From: Stieleria neptunia
GTDB taxonomy: Bacteria > Planctomycetota > Planctomycetia > Pirellulales > Pirellulaceae
DNA: 64,000 nt
Assembly (NCBI RefSeq): GCF_007754155.1
Contig: NZ_CP037423.1
Span: 124,001-188,000 of the forward strand
Direction of reading: 5' to 3'
A program made the position numbers and the translations under genes. Position 1 is the first letter of the stretch; each line of letters starts with the position of its first letter. Below the pieces are notes generated by a model. It had not been told where the DNA came from. It saw only the letters and a list, made by a program, of their open reading frames with translations, and did not search any database. Positions 1 through 8,165 of this stretch are shown here, piece by piece.

Positions 1-338
1 CAGGGCGGATACTTGCCGCCCCAGGCGTTGTAGCCCCAATCGATCGCCTGGCCACAGCGGGAGCCGTCGACGACGAAGGTCGGGCCGTAGTCGCGGATCC
101 AGCTGTCATTGGTCTGGATGTCAAACCACGTGACGTTGTCCATGCCTGCCAGGTCCGCAGTCTCACGCAGCGCTGCCGGGCCGATCACATGGACGGGGAC
201 GGCCGCGGCGATCAAACCGATGATTCGGCGAAAACAATCCGGGATCGGAGCGAACCGGTCCGGCCAAGTGTCGCCGTTGTGTGGCCAGGCAATCCAAACG
301 GCAGCTTGCCGTTCCCACTCGGCGGGAACCCGTTTCAT
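1..338 (-). CDS. aguA: Agmatine deiminase, N-terminal part (runs off the window)
   Basis: Reading the minus strand from an ATG at 338 gives 112 codons without a stop, up to the window edge. The N-terminus (RVPAEWERQAAVWIAWPHN) and later NDSWIRDYGPTFVV and WGYNAWGGKYPP are the conserved blocks of the agmatine deiminase / Porphyromonas-type peptidylarginine deiminase family. These enzymes hydrolyse agmatine to N-carbamoylputrescine and ammonia in the cytoplasm. The catalytic Cys and His lie in the missing C-terminal part. An ATG ten bases further upstream is followed at once by a stop, so the start at 338 is well set. It follows the small basic protein at 368-649 by 29 bases and may be co-transcribed with it. 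An arginine decarboxylase (speA), which makes the substrate, lies at 37.9 kb. Family assignment is strong; agmatine rather than peptidyl-arginine as substrate is inferred. Confidence 0.85.
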   Translation of the reverse strand, partial: MKRVPAEWERQAAVWIAWPHNGDTWPDRFAPIPDCFRRIIGLIAAAVPVHVIGPAALRETADLAGMDNVTWFDIQTNDSWIRDYGPTFVVDGSRCGQAIDWGYNAWGGKYPP

Positions 339-367
339 CGCGCTATCATCCGTCTCGCCGAGTCGGG

Positions 368-649
368 TCACTCGACTTTGATTTCTTCTTTGACCTTTTG
401 GACAAAGTGGGGCGACTTGCCGCCCTTGCTCAGCTCTTTGGCGCGTTTGTCGGCTTCGCCTTTTTTATCGAAATCGAAGACGGCGACACGTTTGAGGTTT
501 TGGCTGAAGACGCCCCAGTAAAGACGCATCCTGACGTTTTCAGCCGCCTTGGTTCGCTTGCTGGATTTCTTCTTTTTCGAAGCGAGTGCCTTTTCGGCAG
601 CTTCCGCTTCGGCAGCTTTTTCGGCTCGGCTGACGACCTTACGGGCCAT
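368..649 (-). CDS. Small basic protein, function unknown
   Basis: This encodes 93 residues starting MARKVVSRAEKAAEAEAAEK. The first ~40 residues are almost only Ala, Glu, Lys, Arg and Ser, including a KKKKSSKR run, and are probably disordered or helical. A more ordered part follows (RMRLYWGVFSQNLKRVAVFD), then a Lys/Glu-rich tail. There is no signal peptide or membrane segment. The composition suggests a nucleic-acid- or ribosome-binding cytoplasmic protein, but I recognise no family. It lies 29 bases upstream of the agmatine deiminase on the same strand. The plus-strand frame opposite it is low-complexity and is rejected. Confidence 0.65.
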   Translation of the reverse strand: MARKVVSRAEKAAEAEAAEKALASKKKKSSKRTKAAENVRMRLYWGVFSQNLKRVAVFDFDKKGEADKRAKELSKGGKSPHFVQKVKEEIKVE

Positions 650-1268
650 GGATGGTCAGGGGCTAAAGGGGGAGATGGAAAATCGGCAACCGCCGACGTG
701 GATTTTGGCCTGGTAAGTTAGCAATATCGGCACAGGATCGCCACTCCCGTCCCGCGGGCATCGGACGGTTTTCCGCTCAGACCCTTCCCTGAGGCGGCCC
801 CCGATTGGCCGGGAAAGGCGAATTTAAATTGTCCGGACGGGAGAAAATTCGTTCTATTGCCGGGTGAACGCTTGGCAAGACACGCTCTAGCCGCCGCCCC
901 TCACCGGGGCCTTCGGGCGGAGAGGGGGACAGTCTGGATGCTGCGGTGGAGCCCGGACGAATGAGAGGAACAAATGGATAGTATTGCAGAGGCAGGGGGG
1001 TCAGGCTGGGGGCCGGATGGCCTGCCGGAACCCACCCTGGGTTACCACCCAAACGGACTATCTGCAAAAATGATCGCTACCCGTGGACGGTTCTGTCGCG
1101 TATGCTTGCGTTTTAACAGGAGCACTCTGTCGTCACGACGTGCCGGATTTCTGACGATCCGGCGGCCGCGCATTGCTTTGTCTGCAGGAGAAAACAGGAC
1201 CTGGGCATCGTGCCGCGTCCAGTCGGGCAGCGACGGAGTCGGATTACATCGATCGGAGAGAAGCAACG
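650..1268. other. Intergenic region, no supported gene
   Basis: About 620 bases lie between the divergent small basic protein and hpf. Frames here carry no recognisable motif and have non-coding composition. Promoters for both directions must lie here, but I cannot place one. A GC-rich hairpin-like stretch (gccgcccctcaccggggcc) occurs near 890-930. The ribosome binding site of hpf (ggagagaagc) sits at 1255-1264. Confidence 0.5.
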
Positions 1269-1607
1269 ATGCAGGTAAGTGTTTCAGCTCGCCACGGCAG
1301 TCTTCAGCCAGGTGACCAGGAGTTGATCCAAGAGAAGGCCGTCAAATTAAGGCGTCTCTATGACCGAATCAACGCGATTGAAGTCACCGTTGACCTGGAA
1401 AACACCGATAAGCCTGCGGTCGAAATCCAAGTTTCCATTGAGCATGCCGGAGAATGCGTCGCCACGGCGGAAGCCACGACGGTGATCGCAGCCTTGGACA
1501 TGGCGATTCCGAAGGTGGAGCAGCAGCTTCGCCGGATCAAGGAAAAAAAGACTGGCCACCGCGCCACCGGACACAAACACATTGAAACCCCGGCAAATGA
1601 CGAGTAA
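1269..1607 (+). CDS. hpf: Ribosome hibernation-promoting factor, short form (HPF/YfiA)
   Basis: This 112-residue protein starts MQVSVSARHGSLQPGDQELI. It has the beta-alpha-beta-beta-beta-alpha pattern of the HPF/YfiA (S30AE) fold, including KLRRLYDRINAIEVTVDLE and DMAIPKVEQQLRRIKEKK. HPF binds the 30S decoding region of idle ribosomes and promotes or stabilises hibernating 70S/100S particles. There is no C-terminal dimerisation domain, so this is the short form. The frame is open to 1173, but ATG 1269 is preceded by a GA-rich ribosome binding site and matches the family start. It heads a run with PTS IIA, HPr and enzyme I, echoing the hpf-ptsN-npr order of the proteobacterial rpoN region. Confidence 0.9.
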   Translation: MQVSVSARHGSLQPGDQELIQEKAVKLRRLYDRINAIEVTVDLENTDKPAVEIQVSIEHAGECVATAEATTVIAALDMAIPKVEQQLRRIKEKKTGHRATGHKHIETPANDE

Positions 1608-1667
1608 TCGGCTTCGACAGTCGTGACCCTCGTGTTTGCCGATACACTCATTGAAAATTCACACCCC

Positions 1668-2147
1668 ATGAAGTTTGCAGATTTCATCAGTACGGCGTCG
1701 ATCAAGGCCGAACTCAAGGCCAAGACAAAAGAGCAAGCCATCGAAGAGCTCGTTCAATGTTTGCTTGAGTCGGGCGAGATTGACGCCGAACAGCGCGACG
1801 ACATCGTCGCGGCGATTATGAAGCGTGAGGAACTCGGTTCGACCGGCATCGGTCGAGGCGTCGCGGTTCCGCACACCAAACACCCCAGCGTGCAAAAGCT
1901 GGTCGGTACCGTCGGAGTCAGCGAAGAAGGCGTTGACTTTGACTCGCTCGATGGAGAACGCGTTCAGCTGTTTTTTCTGTTGATCAGCCCTCCGGAACGC
2001 CCCGGCGATCACCTCCGGGCCTTGGAGAACATTTCTCGTCAGCTCCGCGACGAAACGTTCTGCCGCTTCCTCAAACAGAGTAAGTCAGCCGAGGACATCA
2101 CCCAGTTATTGCAAGAAGCCGACGACAACCAGTTTGCCACCGGCTGA
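1668..2147 (+). CDS. ptsN: PTS IIA component, nitrogen/fructose type (PtsN-like)
   Basis: This encodes 159 residues starting MKFADFISTASIKAELKAKT. It is a single PTS EIIA type-2 domain. The active-site block GSTGIGRGVAVPHTKHPSV puts the phosphorylatable His at residue 69. No IIB or IIC domain is fused or adjacent, as in PtsN of the regulatory nitrogen PTS, where phosphorylation state controls target proteins rather than sugar import. A GTG at 1623 in the same frame would add 15 residues; ATG 1668 fits the family better. It lies 60 bases after hpf and 84 before HPr. The targets are not visible in the sequence. Confidence 0.9.
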   Translation: MKFADFISTASIKAELKAKTKEQAIEELVQCLLESGEIDAEQRDDIVAAIMKREELGSTGIGRGVAVPHTKHPSVQKLVGTVGVSEEGVDFDSLDGERVQLFFLLISPPERPGDHLRALENISRQLRDETFCRFLKQSKSAEDITQLLQEADDNQFATG

Positions 2148-2231
2148 TGGATTTGAGTGTCCGGCTCGTTGACGACCGTTGCACGAAATCTCCCCCCCGT
2201 TTTAAACACCCGATACAGACCCGCTTTTTGC

Positions 2232-2579
2232 ATGTCAAAAGCGCTTTGCCGCACCGTCGTTGTTTCCAATCCGCAAGGGCTGCACGCACGCCCGGCAGAT
2301 CTGTTGGTGCGGATGGCCAACCAGTTCGAGTCCGTGATCTTGATCGGACGTGGCGGCGAAATGGTGGACTGCAAAAGCATCTTATCACTACTCACGCTCG
2401 GCGCCGCACTCGGCACCGAGTTGACCTTGACCGCTGAAGGCAACGACGCCGAAAACGCAATCGATTCGATCGAGCAGTTTTTTCAACGCGGATTTGACGA
2501 AGCTGGCGACAACGACTCGGCCCCGACCGGTGCCGAGTCGAGTGAAGTCAGAGAAACCGATCCGACCTCGCCTGCTTGA
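2232..2579 (+). CDS. HPr family phosphocarrier protein
   Basis: This encodes 115 residues. The start of the domain, SKALCRTVVVSNPQGLHARP, contains the active His at residue 18. CKSILSLLTLGA carries a serine (residue 49) at the place of the regulatory Ser-46 of classical HPr. It accepts phosphate from enzyme I and passes it to IIA. Residues ~90-115 form an acidic Ser/Thr/Glu tail longer than in usual ~88-residue HPr. ATG 2232 is chosen because upstream residues in this frame (from 2157) do not resemble HPr. No HPr kinase is seen in this window, so regulation at Ser49 is only a possibility. Confidence 0.9.
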   Translation: MSKALCRTVVVSNPQGLHARPADLLVRMANQFESVILIGRGGEMVDCKSILSLLTLGAALGTELTLTAEGNDAENAIDSIEQFFQRGFDEAGDNDSAPTGAESSEVRETDPTSPA

Positions 2580-2914
2580 ACCGAAACGAAGGCACCCCGG
2601 CTCTGGCGACCTACCCTTGCGGCTCGATTTTGATCGATGCCGGCCGGCAGGGCGTCGCGTTCAGAGCGCCCGATACCCCTACATTCCTGCTCGAAGATCG
2701 CCGCCACGTGGCGGTCTTCACGCCCCGTACACAACTACCTCTCGATGGATCGGATTGAACTGCCCGAGCCTCGCTGCCAGGTGCGCACGATCGCGACAGA
2801 ACGTTTGCCAATGTCACCGCCCCCCGGCGGCGACGTTGACTGCAGCGGTCTGCCGTTCCAGGATCGCGCCGCCCTGAAGCCATCGGCAGATCAGCACCGC
2901 GCCCTCGAACCACG
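2580..2914 (+). other. Intergenic gap between HPr and enzyme I, nothing recognised
   Basis: This is a 335-base gap inside the PTS gene run. Short open frames cross it on both strands, but none has family motifs or a convincing start. I see no clear hairpin terminator. It could hold a separate promoter for enzyme I. Confidence 0.4.
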
Positions 2915-4660
2915 ATGGTCGAACTTCAAGGCATCCCTGTTTCACCCGGGGTCGCGATCGGCCCAGCACTAGTGCTGGATGCTGCCGGTTATCGAATCCC
3001 GCGTTCTCTGCTCGCCGCTGATGAAGTGGAAGCGGAGTTCGCTCGGTTGCGCGATGCCGTCGACCGCGTCTCGACGCGATTGGAATCCAATCGCCTGGAA
3101 ACCTCCGCCGTCGCCGGCGAACACACCGGAGACATCTTTGCCGCCCAGTTGCAGATGCTGCACGACCCGCGGCTGCAAGCCGAATTGCGGCGACGCATCG
3201 AACAGGAGCACCAGTCGGCCGCCTATGCCGTCAGCCGAGTCCTGCACAACTACGCCGAAGCACTCCGCAAGCTGGACAACCCGCTGCTGGCCGACCGCGC
3301 CGAAGATGTCCTGGATATCGAAAAACAATTGCTGTTCTGCCTCGGCGCGGTCTCGGAAAGCCGGCTGGTTGATCTGGATGAAACCGTCATCATTCTGTCC
3401 CATGTCTTGACCCCCAGCGAAACCGCCAACCTGGATCGACGCTACGTCCGCGGGTTTTGCACCGAAACCGGTGGCCCCGGCGGCCACACCGCGATCGTCG
3501 CCAAAGGGTTGGAGCTGCCGGCGGTCGTCGGGATCGGAAATTTTCTCGATCGCGTCGGCAATCGGATCAAGGTCATCGTCGATGGCGACCGCGGACGCGT
3601 CATTCTGGATCCCGATCCGGAGACGCTGGCCAGCTACAAGAAACGTCTGAAAGCACGCCGGTCGTTGACCGCCAAACTTTCCGAGCTCCGCGATCTGCCC
3701 GCCGAAACCATCGACGGGACGCCGCTGCGGTTGAGCGCCAACATCGAATTTCCCCACGAAACGACGACTTGCATCGAACGCGGGGCCGACGGGATCGGTC
3801 TTTATCGCACCGAATTTTTGTACCTGTCCAGCCGCGAGGAACCGAGCGAAGAAGACCACTATCAAGCCTACAGCCAGGTCGTCCGAGAAATGGAAGGCCG
3901 GCCGGTCGTCATCCGCACCCTGGATTTGGGCGCCGACAAGATGGGCCATCGGCCCCTGGCCGAATACGAACACAATCCCTTCTTGGGCCTACGAAGCATT
4001 CGCCTGTCGCTGCGGAATCTGGATCTGTTCCGCCCCCAGTTGCGGGCCATCTTGCGGGCCGCGGTGCACGGCGACATCAGTGTGATGTTCCCGCTGATCA
4101 CCACGCTGGCCGAGTTCCGGCAAGCCCGGATGTTGCTCAACGTCGTTGCCGAGGACTTGAAAGAATCGGGCACGCCACACCGCAGCAATATTCCCGTCGG
4201 AATGATGGTCGAAGTCCCCGCGGCGGTGATGATGCTGGATCGATTCGTCGAAGAAGTCGATTTTCTGTCGATCGGCACCAACGATCTGGCCCAGTACACA
4301 CTGGCCGTGGATCGCAGCAACGAATATGTCGCCGACCTGTATCAATCCAGTGACCCCGCCGTGTTGCGGCTGATCGCGCGTTGTGTCGAAGTCGCCAAAG
4401 AGCACGACTGTCCCCTTTCGATCTGCGGTGAAATGAGCAGCAATCCCGCCCGGGCGCTGTTGTTGATGGGCATGGGCGTCCGGCACCTGAGTGTGCCGCC
4501 GTCGTCGCTGTTACGCGTCAAGAAAGCCATCCGCAGCGTGTCGATCGGCCAGTGCGAACAGATGGCCGAACGCGTCATGCAGCTCGAAGCCGCCCGTGAC
4601 GTCGATCTGTATTTGCTGGACCGGCTCGGCGAATACGTTCCGGAACTGATCGTGACCTGA
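2915..4660 (+). CDS. ptsI: PTS enzyme I (phosphoenolpyruvate-protein phosphotransferase)
   Basis: This encodes 581 residues, the usual length of enzyme I, starting MVELQGIPVSPGVAIGPALV. It has an N-terminal HPr-binding helical domain, then the swivelling phosphohistidine domain with TETGGPGGHTAIVAKGLELP (active His 191). The C-terminal PEP-binding TIM barrel shows IGLYRTEFLYL, MMVEVPAAVMM, SIGTNDLAQYTLAVDR and SICGEMSSNP with the catalytic Cys. It transfers phosphate from PEP to HPr. There is no N-terminal GAF domain, so it is of the PtsI rather than the PtsP form. With HPr and IIA upstream and no sugar permease, it most likely drives a regulatory phosphorelay. Confidence 0.93.
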   Translation: MVELQGIPVSPGVAIGPALVLDAAGYRIPRSLLAADEVEAEFARLRDAVDRVSTRLESNRLETSAVAGEHTGDIFAAQLQMLHDPRLQAELRRRIEQEHQSAAYAVSRVLHNYAEALRKLDNPLLADRAEDVLDIEKQLLFCLGAVSESRLVDLDETVIILSHVLTPSETANLDRRYVRGFCTETGGPGGHTAIVAKGLELPAVVGIGNFLDRVGNRIKVIVDGDRGRVILDPDPETLASYKKRLKARRSLTAKLSELRDLPAETIDGTPLRLSANIEFPHETTTCIERGADGIGLYRTEFLYLSSREEPSEEDHYQAYSQVVREMEGRPVVIRTLDLGADKMGHRPLAEYEHNPFLGLRSIRLSLRNLDLFRPQLRAILRAAVHGDISVMFPLITTLAEFRQARMLLNVVAEDLKESGTPHRSNIPVGMMVEVPAAVMMLDRFVEEVDFLSIGTNDLAQYTLAVDRSNEYVADLYQSSDPAVLRLIARCVEVAKEHDCPLSICGEMSSNPARALLLMGMGVRHLSVPPSSLLRVKKAIRSVSIGQCEQMAERVMQLEAARDVDLYLLDRLGEYVPELIVT

Positions 4661-4683
4661 ACACGCCCCCCACTCCCTCATCC

Positions 4684-5481
4684 ATGTCTTCTCCCCCATC
4701 CAACACCACCACGACCCACGGCGCGCCCGACCAGGCGACGGCGGATCCGCCGCTGCGGTTGCGCTACCGGGTTCGATTTTCGAAAACGGGGCTGTTGCGC
4801 TGGACCAGTCACCGTGATCTGGCGCGGCTCTGGGAACGACTGGTCCGCCGCGCCCAGCTCCAGCTGTCGATGACCGAAGGGTTTCATCCCAAACCACGCA
4901 TCGGTTTTCCGTCCGCTCTCGCACTCGGCATCAGCGGCCTGGACGAAGTCGTCGAACTCGATCTGGCCGAACGGCTCTCGGCGCCGGAATTGTTCCGCCG
5001 CCTGGACCACGATGATCAACCCGGGCTGGTCATCAAGAGCGTGCAGTTGCTACCCGAGGACAGTGGCAAGGCCAAGCTGGAACGCACCGACTATGTGATC
5101 ACGCGGCCGGACCCGGAATTGGGCGCCGACCCGATCGACGACGACCGCGTCCGATCCGATCTCGAGGCGCTGTTGGCCAAAGACACCGTCACGGTGAATC
5201 GCAAAAACAAACCGGTGACCTTCAACGTTGCCGAACAAATCCTGTCGTTGACCTTCAACGACAACCTTGAACTTTCGATGGCCGCCAGTGACGCGGCGAC
5301 CCTCAAACCGACCGACGTGCTAGATCTGATCGGCTGTTCCGATTGGATCGCGCACGGGTCGCACATCACCCGAACAGACGTGGTTTTGAAACGCGAGTTT
5401 CCGACCACCGATCCCGAATTTTTAGCAATCGCAAACCAAACGCCGCACTGCGGCGAACCCACCGACGAGGTGCCCAAATGA
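4684..5481 (+). CDS. DUF2344 (TIGR03936) family protein
   Basis: This encodes 265 residues. The core from ~residue 20 (LRYRVRFSKTGLLRWTSHRD, then MTEGFHPKPRIGFPSALALG) is the DUF2344 signature. The domain is often found next to, or fused to, a radical SAM protein and RNase E/G. Its role is unknown, though neighbours suggest RNA processing or ribosome maturation. The first ~20 residues are low-complexity Ser/Pro/Thr, so the functional start could be a little later. The stop codon overlaps the RNase start (ATGA at 5478-5481), so the two are translationally coupled. No radical SAM partner gene is adjacent here, unlike in many other phyla. Confidence 0.85.
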   Translation: MSSPPSNTTTTHGAPDQATADPPLRLRYRVRFSKTGLLRWTSHRDLARLWERLVRRAQLQLSMTEGFHPKPRIGFPSALALGISGLDEVVELDLAERLSAPELFRRLDHDDQPGLVIKSVQLLPEDSGKAKLERTDYVITRPDPELGADPIDDDRVRSDLEALLAKDTVTVNRKNKPVTFNVAEQILSLTFNDNLELSMAASDAATLKPTDVLDLIGCSDWIAHGSHITRTDVVLKREFPTTDPEFLAIANQTPHCGEPTDEVPK

Positions 5482-7082
5482 AACGCGAAATGTTGATGAA
5501 CGTGCTCCAACCCGAAGAGAGCCGCATCGCCATCCTGGATGATGGAAAACTGGAAGAGCTGTACGTCGAACGCAAAAGTGTCGAAGCCTTTGCGGGAAAC
5601 ATCTACCGCGGAAAAATTGTCAACCTGGAACCCAGTATCCAAGCCGCCTTCGTCGACTTCGGCGTCGGACGCAACGGTTTCCTGCACATCAGCGATGTCG
5701 AACCGGAATACTTTCGACAAGGCGGTTATGACCCCGAAGAGATCAAACGGGAATCGGACGAGATGGCCGAAGCGGCCGCCAAACGGGCCCGCGAATCCGG
5801 ACGCGGTTCCAAACGAGCTTTCAAAGGCGGTCGGCCGCGGATCAAACCACCGATCCAAGAAATCTTTAAACGCGGCGACGAAGTCCTGGTCCAAGTCATT
5901 AAGGAAGGCATCGGCACCAAGGGCCCCACGCTCAGCACGTACATCTCCATCCCCGGACGCTACCTGGTGTTGATGCCCGCGCTCGAACGCGTCGGTGTCA
6001 GTCGCAAGATCGAAGACGACGACGACCGCAAACGGCTCCGTCGCTGTCTGCTGTCGCTTGGTCCGCCCAAGGGGCTCGGATTCATCGTCCGCACCGCCGG
6101 TGCCGGTCGCAGCGAGAAAGAACTCGGCCGCGACATGGACTATCTGATCCGGTTGTGGAAGACGATCGTCCGTCGCGTCAAAAGCGGCAACCAACCCGGG
6201 GTGCTGTACGAAGAGAGCGATCTGATCATCAAAACGATCCGTGACATCTACAACGATGACATCGACCAGATCGTGATCGACGAAAAAGAGGCTTTCGAAA
6301 ACGCACGTGACTTCTTGAAAATGGTCATGCCCCGCGTCGTCGATCGGCTGAAACTCTATGACGGCGCTTCACCCTTGTTCCACAAGTACAACCTGGAACA
6401 AGAGATCGTCAAGATTCACCAACGCCAAGTCAAACTTCCCAACGGCGGTTCGATCGTCATCGATCCGACCGAAGCGTTGGTCGCGATCGATGTCAACAGC
6501 GGCAACTTCCGCGGCGAAAAATCGGCCGAAGACAACGCGTTTCGGTTGAACCTGGCCGCCGCCAAAGAGATCGCCCGTCAGTTGCGATTGCGTGACCTGG
6601 GCGGCGTGATCGTCAACGACTTCATCGACATGCGCAAAGAAAGCCATCGGCGGAAAGTCGAACGGGCGCTGCGTGATGCGATGTCCGGCGACCGCGCCCG
6701 CACCAAGATCTTGCGAACCAGCCCGTTCGGCTTGATCGAGATGACACGTCAACGGATCCGCCCCAGTTTGAAACGCAGCATCTATCAAGATTGCCCGTGT
6801 TGCGAAGGTCGCGGATTGGTCAAGACCGCCGAAAGCATGTCGATCGAAGTCGTCCGGATGCTCGCCCTGGCCGTCAAGAACGAACACATCCAACGTGTCA
6901 CCGTTCGCGTCAACGATGCCGTCGCGGCGCACCTGAACAACCAGAAACGCCGCAGCGTGATGGAAATGGAAGACACCGGCGGCATGACCGTCCAGATCCT
7001 CGGCAGCGAAGGCCTGTACCCCGAGCACCTGGAAATGGATTGCCGAGACGCCCAAGGTGAACGCGTCGAAATCGACTCCTAA
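5478..7082 (+). CDS. rng: Ribonuclease E/G family endoribonuclease
   Basis: This encodes 534 residues from ATG 5478, starting MKREMLMNVLQPEESRIAIL. An S1 RNA-binding region (NIYRGKIVNLEPSIQAAFVD ... GRNGFLHISDV) lies at residues ~35-125, interrupted by a basic insert. The RNase H-like catalytic part has AIDVNSGNF (Asp ~338) and DFIDM (Asp ~384), the Mg-binding pair. The Zn-link follows with CPCCEGRG at ~439-446. The length is closer to RNase G than to E. coli RNase E, with no long C-terminal scaffold for a degradosome. It cleaves single-stranded RNA for rRNA or tRNA maturation and mRNA turnover. The longer in-frame extension from 5343 is rejected because it overlaps the DUF2344 gene. Confidence 0.92.
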   Translation: MKREMLMNVLQPEESRIAILDDGKLEELYVERKSVEAFAGNIYRGKIVNLEPSIQAAFVDFGVGRNGFLHISDVEPEYFRQGGYDPEEIKRESDEMAEAAAKRARESGRGSKRAFKGGRPRIKPPIQEIFKRGDEVLVQVIKEGIGTKGPTLSTYISIPGRYLVLMPALERVGVSRKIEDDDDRKRLRRCLLSLGPPKGLGFIVRTAGAGRSEKELGRDMDYLIRLWKTIVRRVKSGNQPGVLYEESDLIIKTIRDIYNDDIDQIVIDEKEAFENARDFLKMVMPRVVDRLKLYDGASPLFHKYNLEQEIVKIHQRQVKLPNGGSIVIDPTEALVAIDVNSGNFRGEKSAEDNAFRLNLAAAKEIARQLRLRDLGGVIVNDFIDMRKESHRRKVERALRDAMSGDRARTKILRTSPFGLIEMTRQRIRPSLKRSIYQDCPCCEGRGLVKTAESMSIEVVRMLALAVKNEHIQRVTVRVNDAVAAHLNNQKRRSVMEMEDTGGMTVQILGSEGLYPEHLEMDCRDAQGERVEIDS

Positions 7083-7109
7083 GCCCTGCCGGTCATCCCA
7101 ACTCGCCAA

Positions 7110-8090
7110 CTCGTTCCCAGGCTCCCGCCTGGGAACGCGCTGTGCAGGAGGCTCCCGCCTCCTGGCCGCAGTCGGCGCGTGGCTCCGCCGTCCAAGCCCG
7201 CCGGCGGAGCCGGCGAGGGTGGCAAGCAAGATGCTTACCCCACTTTGCAACTCGTTCCCAGGCTCTGCCTGGGAACGCGCTGTGCAGGAGGCTCCTGCCT
7301 CCTGGCCGCAGTCGGCGCGAGGCTCCGCCGCCCAAGCCCGCCGGCGGAGCCGGCGAGGGTGGCAAGCAAGATGCTTACCCCACTTTGCAACTCGTTCCCA
7401 GGCTCTGCCTGGGAACGCGCTGTGCAGGAGGCTCCTGCCTCCTGGCCGCAGTCGGCGCGAGGCTCCGCCGCCCAAGCCCGCCGGCGGAGCCGGCGAGGGT
7501 GGCAAGCAAGATGCTTACCCCACTTCGCAACTCGTTCCCAGGCTCCTGCCTGGGAACGCGCTGTGCAGGAGGCTCCCGCCTCCTGGCCGCAGTCGGCGCG
7601 TGGCTCCGCCGTCCAAGCCCGCCGGCGGAGCCGGCGAGGGTGGCAAGCAAGATGCTTACCCCACTTTGCAACTCGTTCCCAGGCTCCCGCCTGGGAACGC
7701 GCTGTGCAGGAGGCTCCTGCCTCCTGGCCGCAGTCGGCGCGTGGCTCCGCCGCCCAAGCCCGCCGGCGGAGCCGGCGAGGGTGGCAAGCAAGATGCTTAC
7801 CCCACTTTGCAACTCGTTCCCAGGCTCCCGCCTGGGAACGCGCTGTGCAGGAGGCTCCCGCCTCCTGGCCGCAGTCGGCGCGTGGCTCCGCCGCCCAAGC
7901 CCGCCGGCGGAGCCGGCGAGGGTGGCAAGCAGGATGCTTACCCCACTTTGCAACTCGTTCCCAGGCTCCCGCCTGGGAACGCGCTGTGCAGGAGGCTCCT
8001 GCCTCCTGGCCGCAGTCGGCGCGTGGCTCCGCCGCCCAAGCCCGCCGGCGGAGCCGGCGAGGGTGGCAAGCAGGATGCTTACCCCACTTC
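7110..8090. repeat. Seven tandem ~141-bp repeats rich in hairpins
   Basis: Unit starts are at 7110, 7251, 7391, 7531, 7672, 7813 and 7954 (period 140-141). Units differ at only a few positions, such as gctctgcc versus gctcccgcc. Each unit contains three palindromes: gttcccagg/cctgggaac, caggaggc/gcctcctg, and a ccggcggagccggcg stretch. Each ends with the module ggtggcaagcaagatgctta. Because the period is often a multiple of 3 and GC-rich, long open frames run through it on both strands; these are not genes. The array fills almost the whole gap between rng and the DUF6807 gene. Role unknown. Transcript 3'-end protection or a nucleoid/gyrase site are possibilities for REP-like hairpin clusters. 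Confidence 0.95.
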
Positions 8091-8165
8091 TCCACAGCCC
8101 GGCGAATCTTCTACTAAACTATGGGGGCTGTCCTTCCACATCCCACCCTCGCTCCCCACCGCAAC

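Noticed and set aside
2969..3973. 334-codon minus-strand frame opposite enzyme I
   Set aside because: It is a shadow of ptsI caused by high-GC codon bias; enzyme I has all family motifs on the plus strand.
5091..6194. 367-codon minus-strand frame opposite DUF2344/rng
   Set aside because: It is a shadow frame spanning two real coupled genes, with no recognisable motif.
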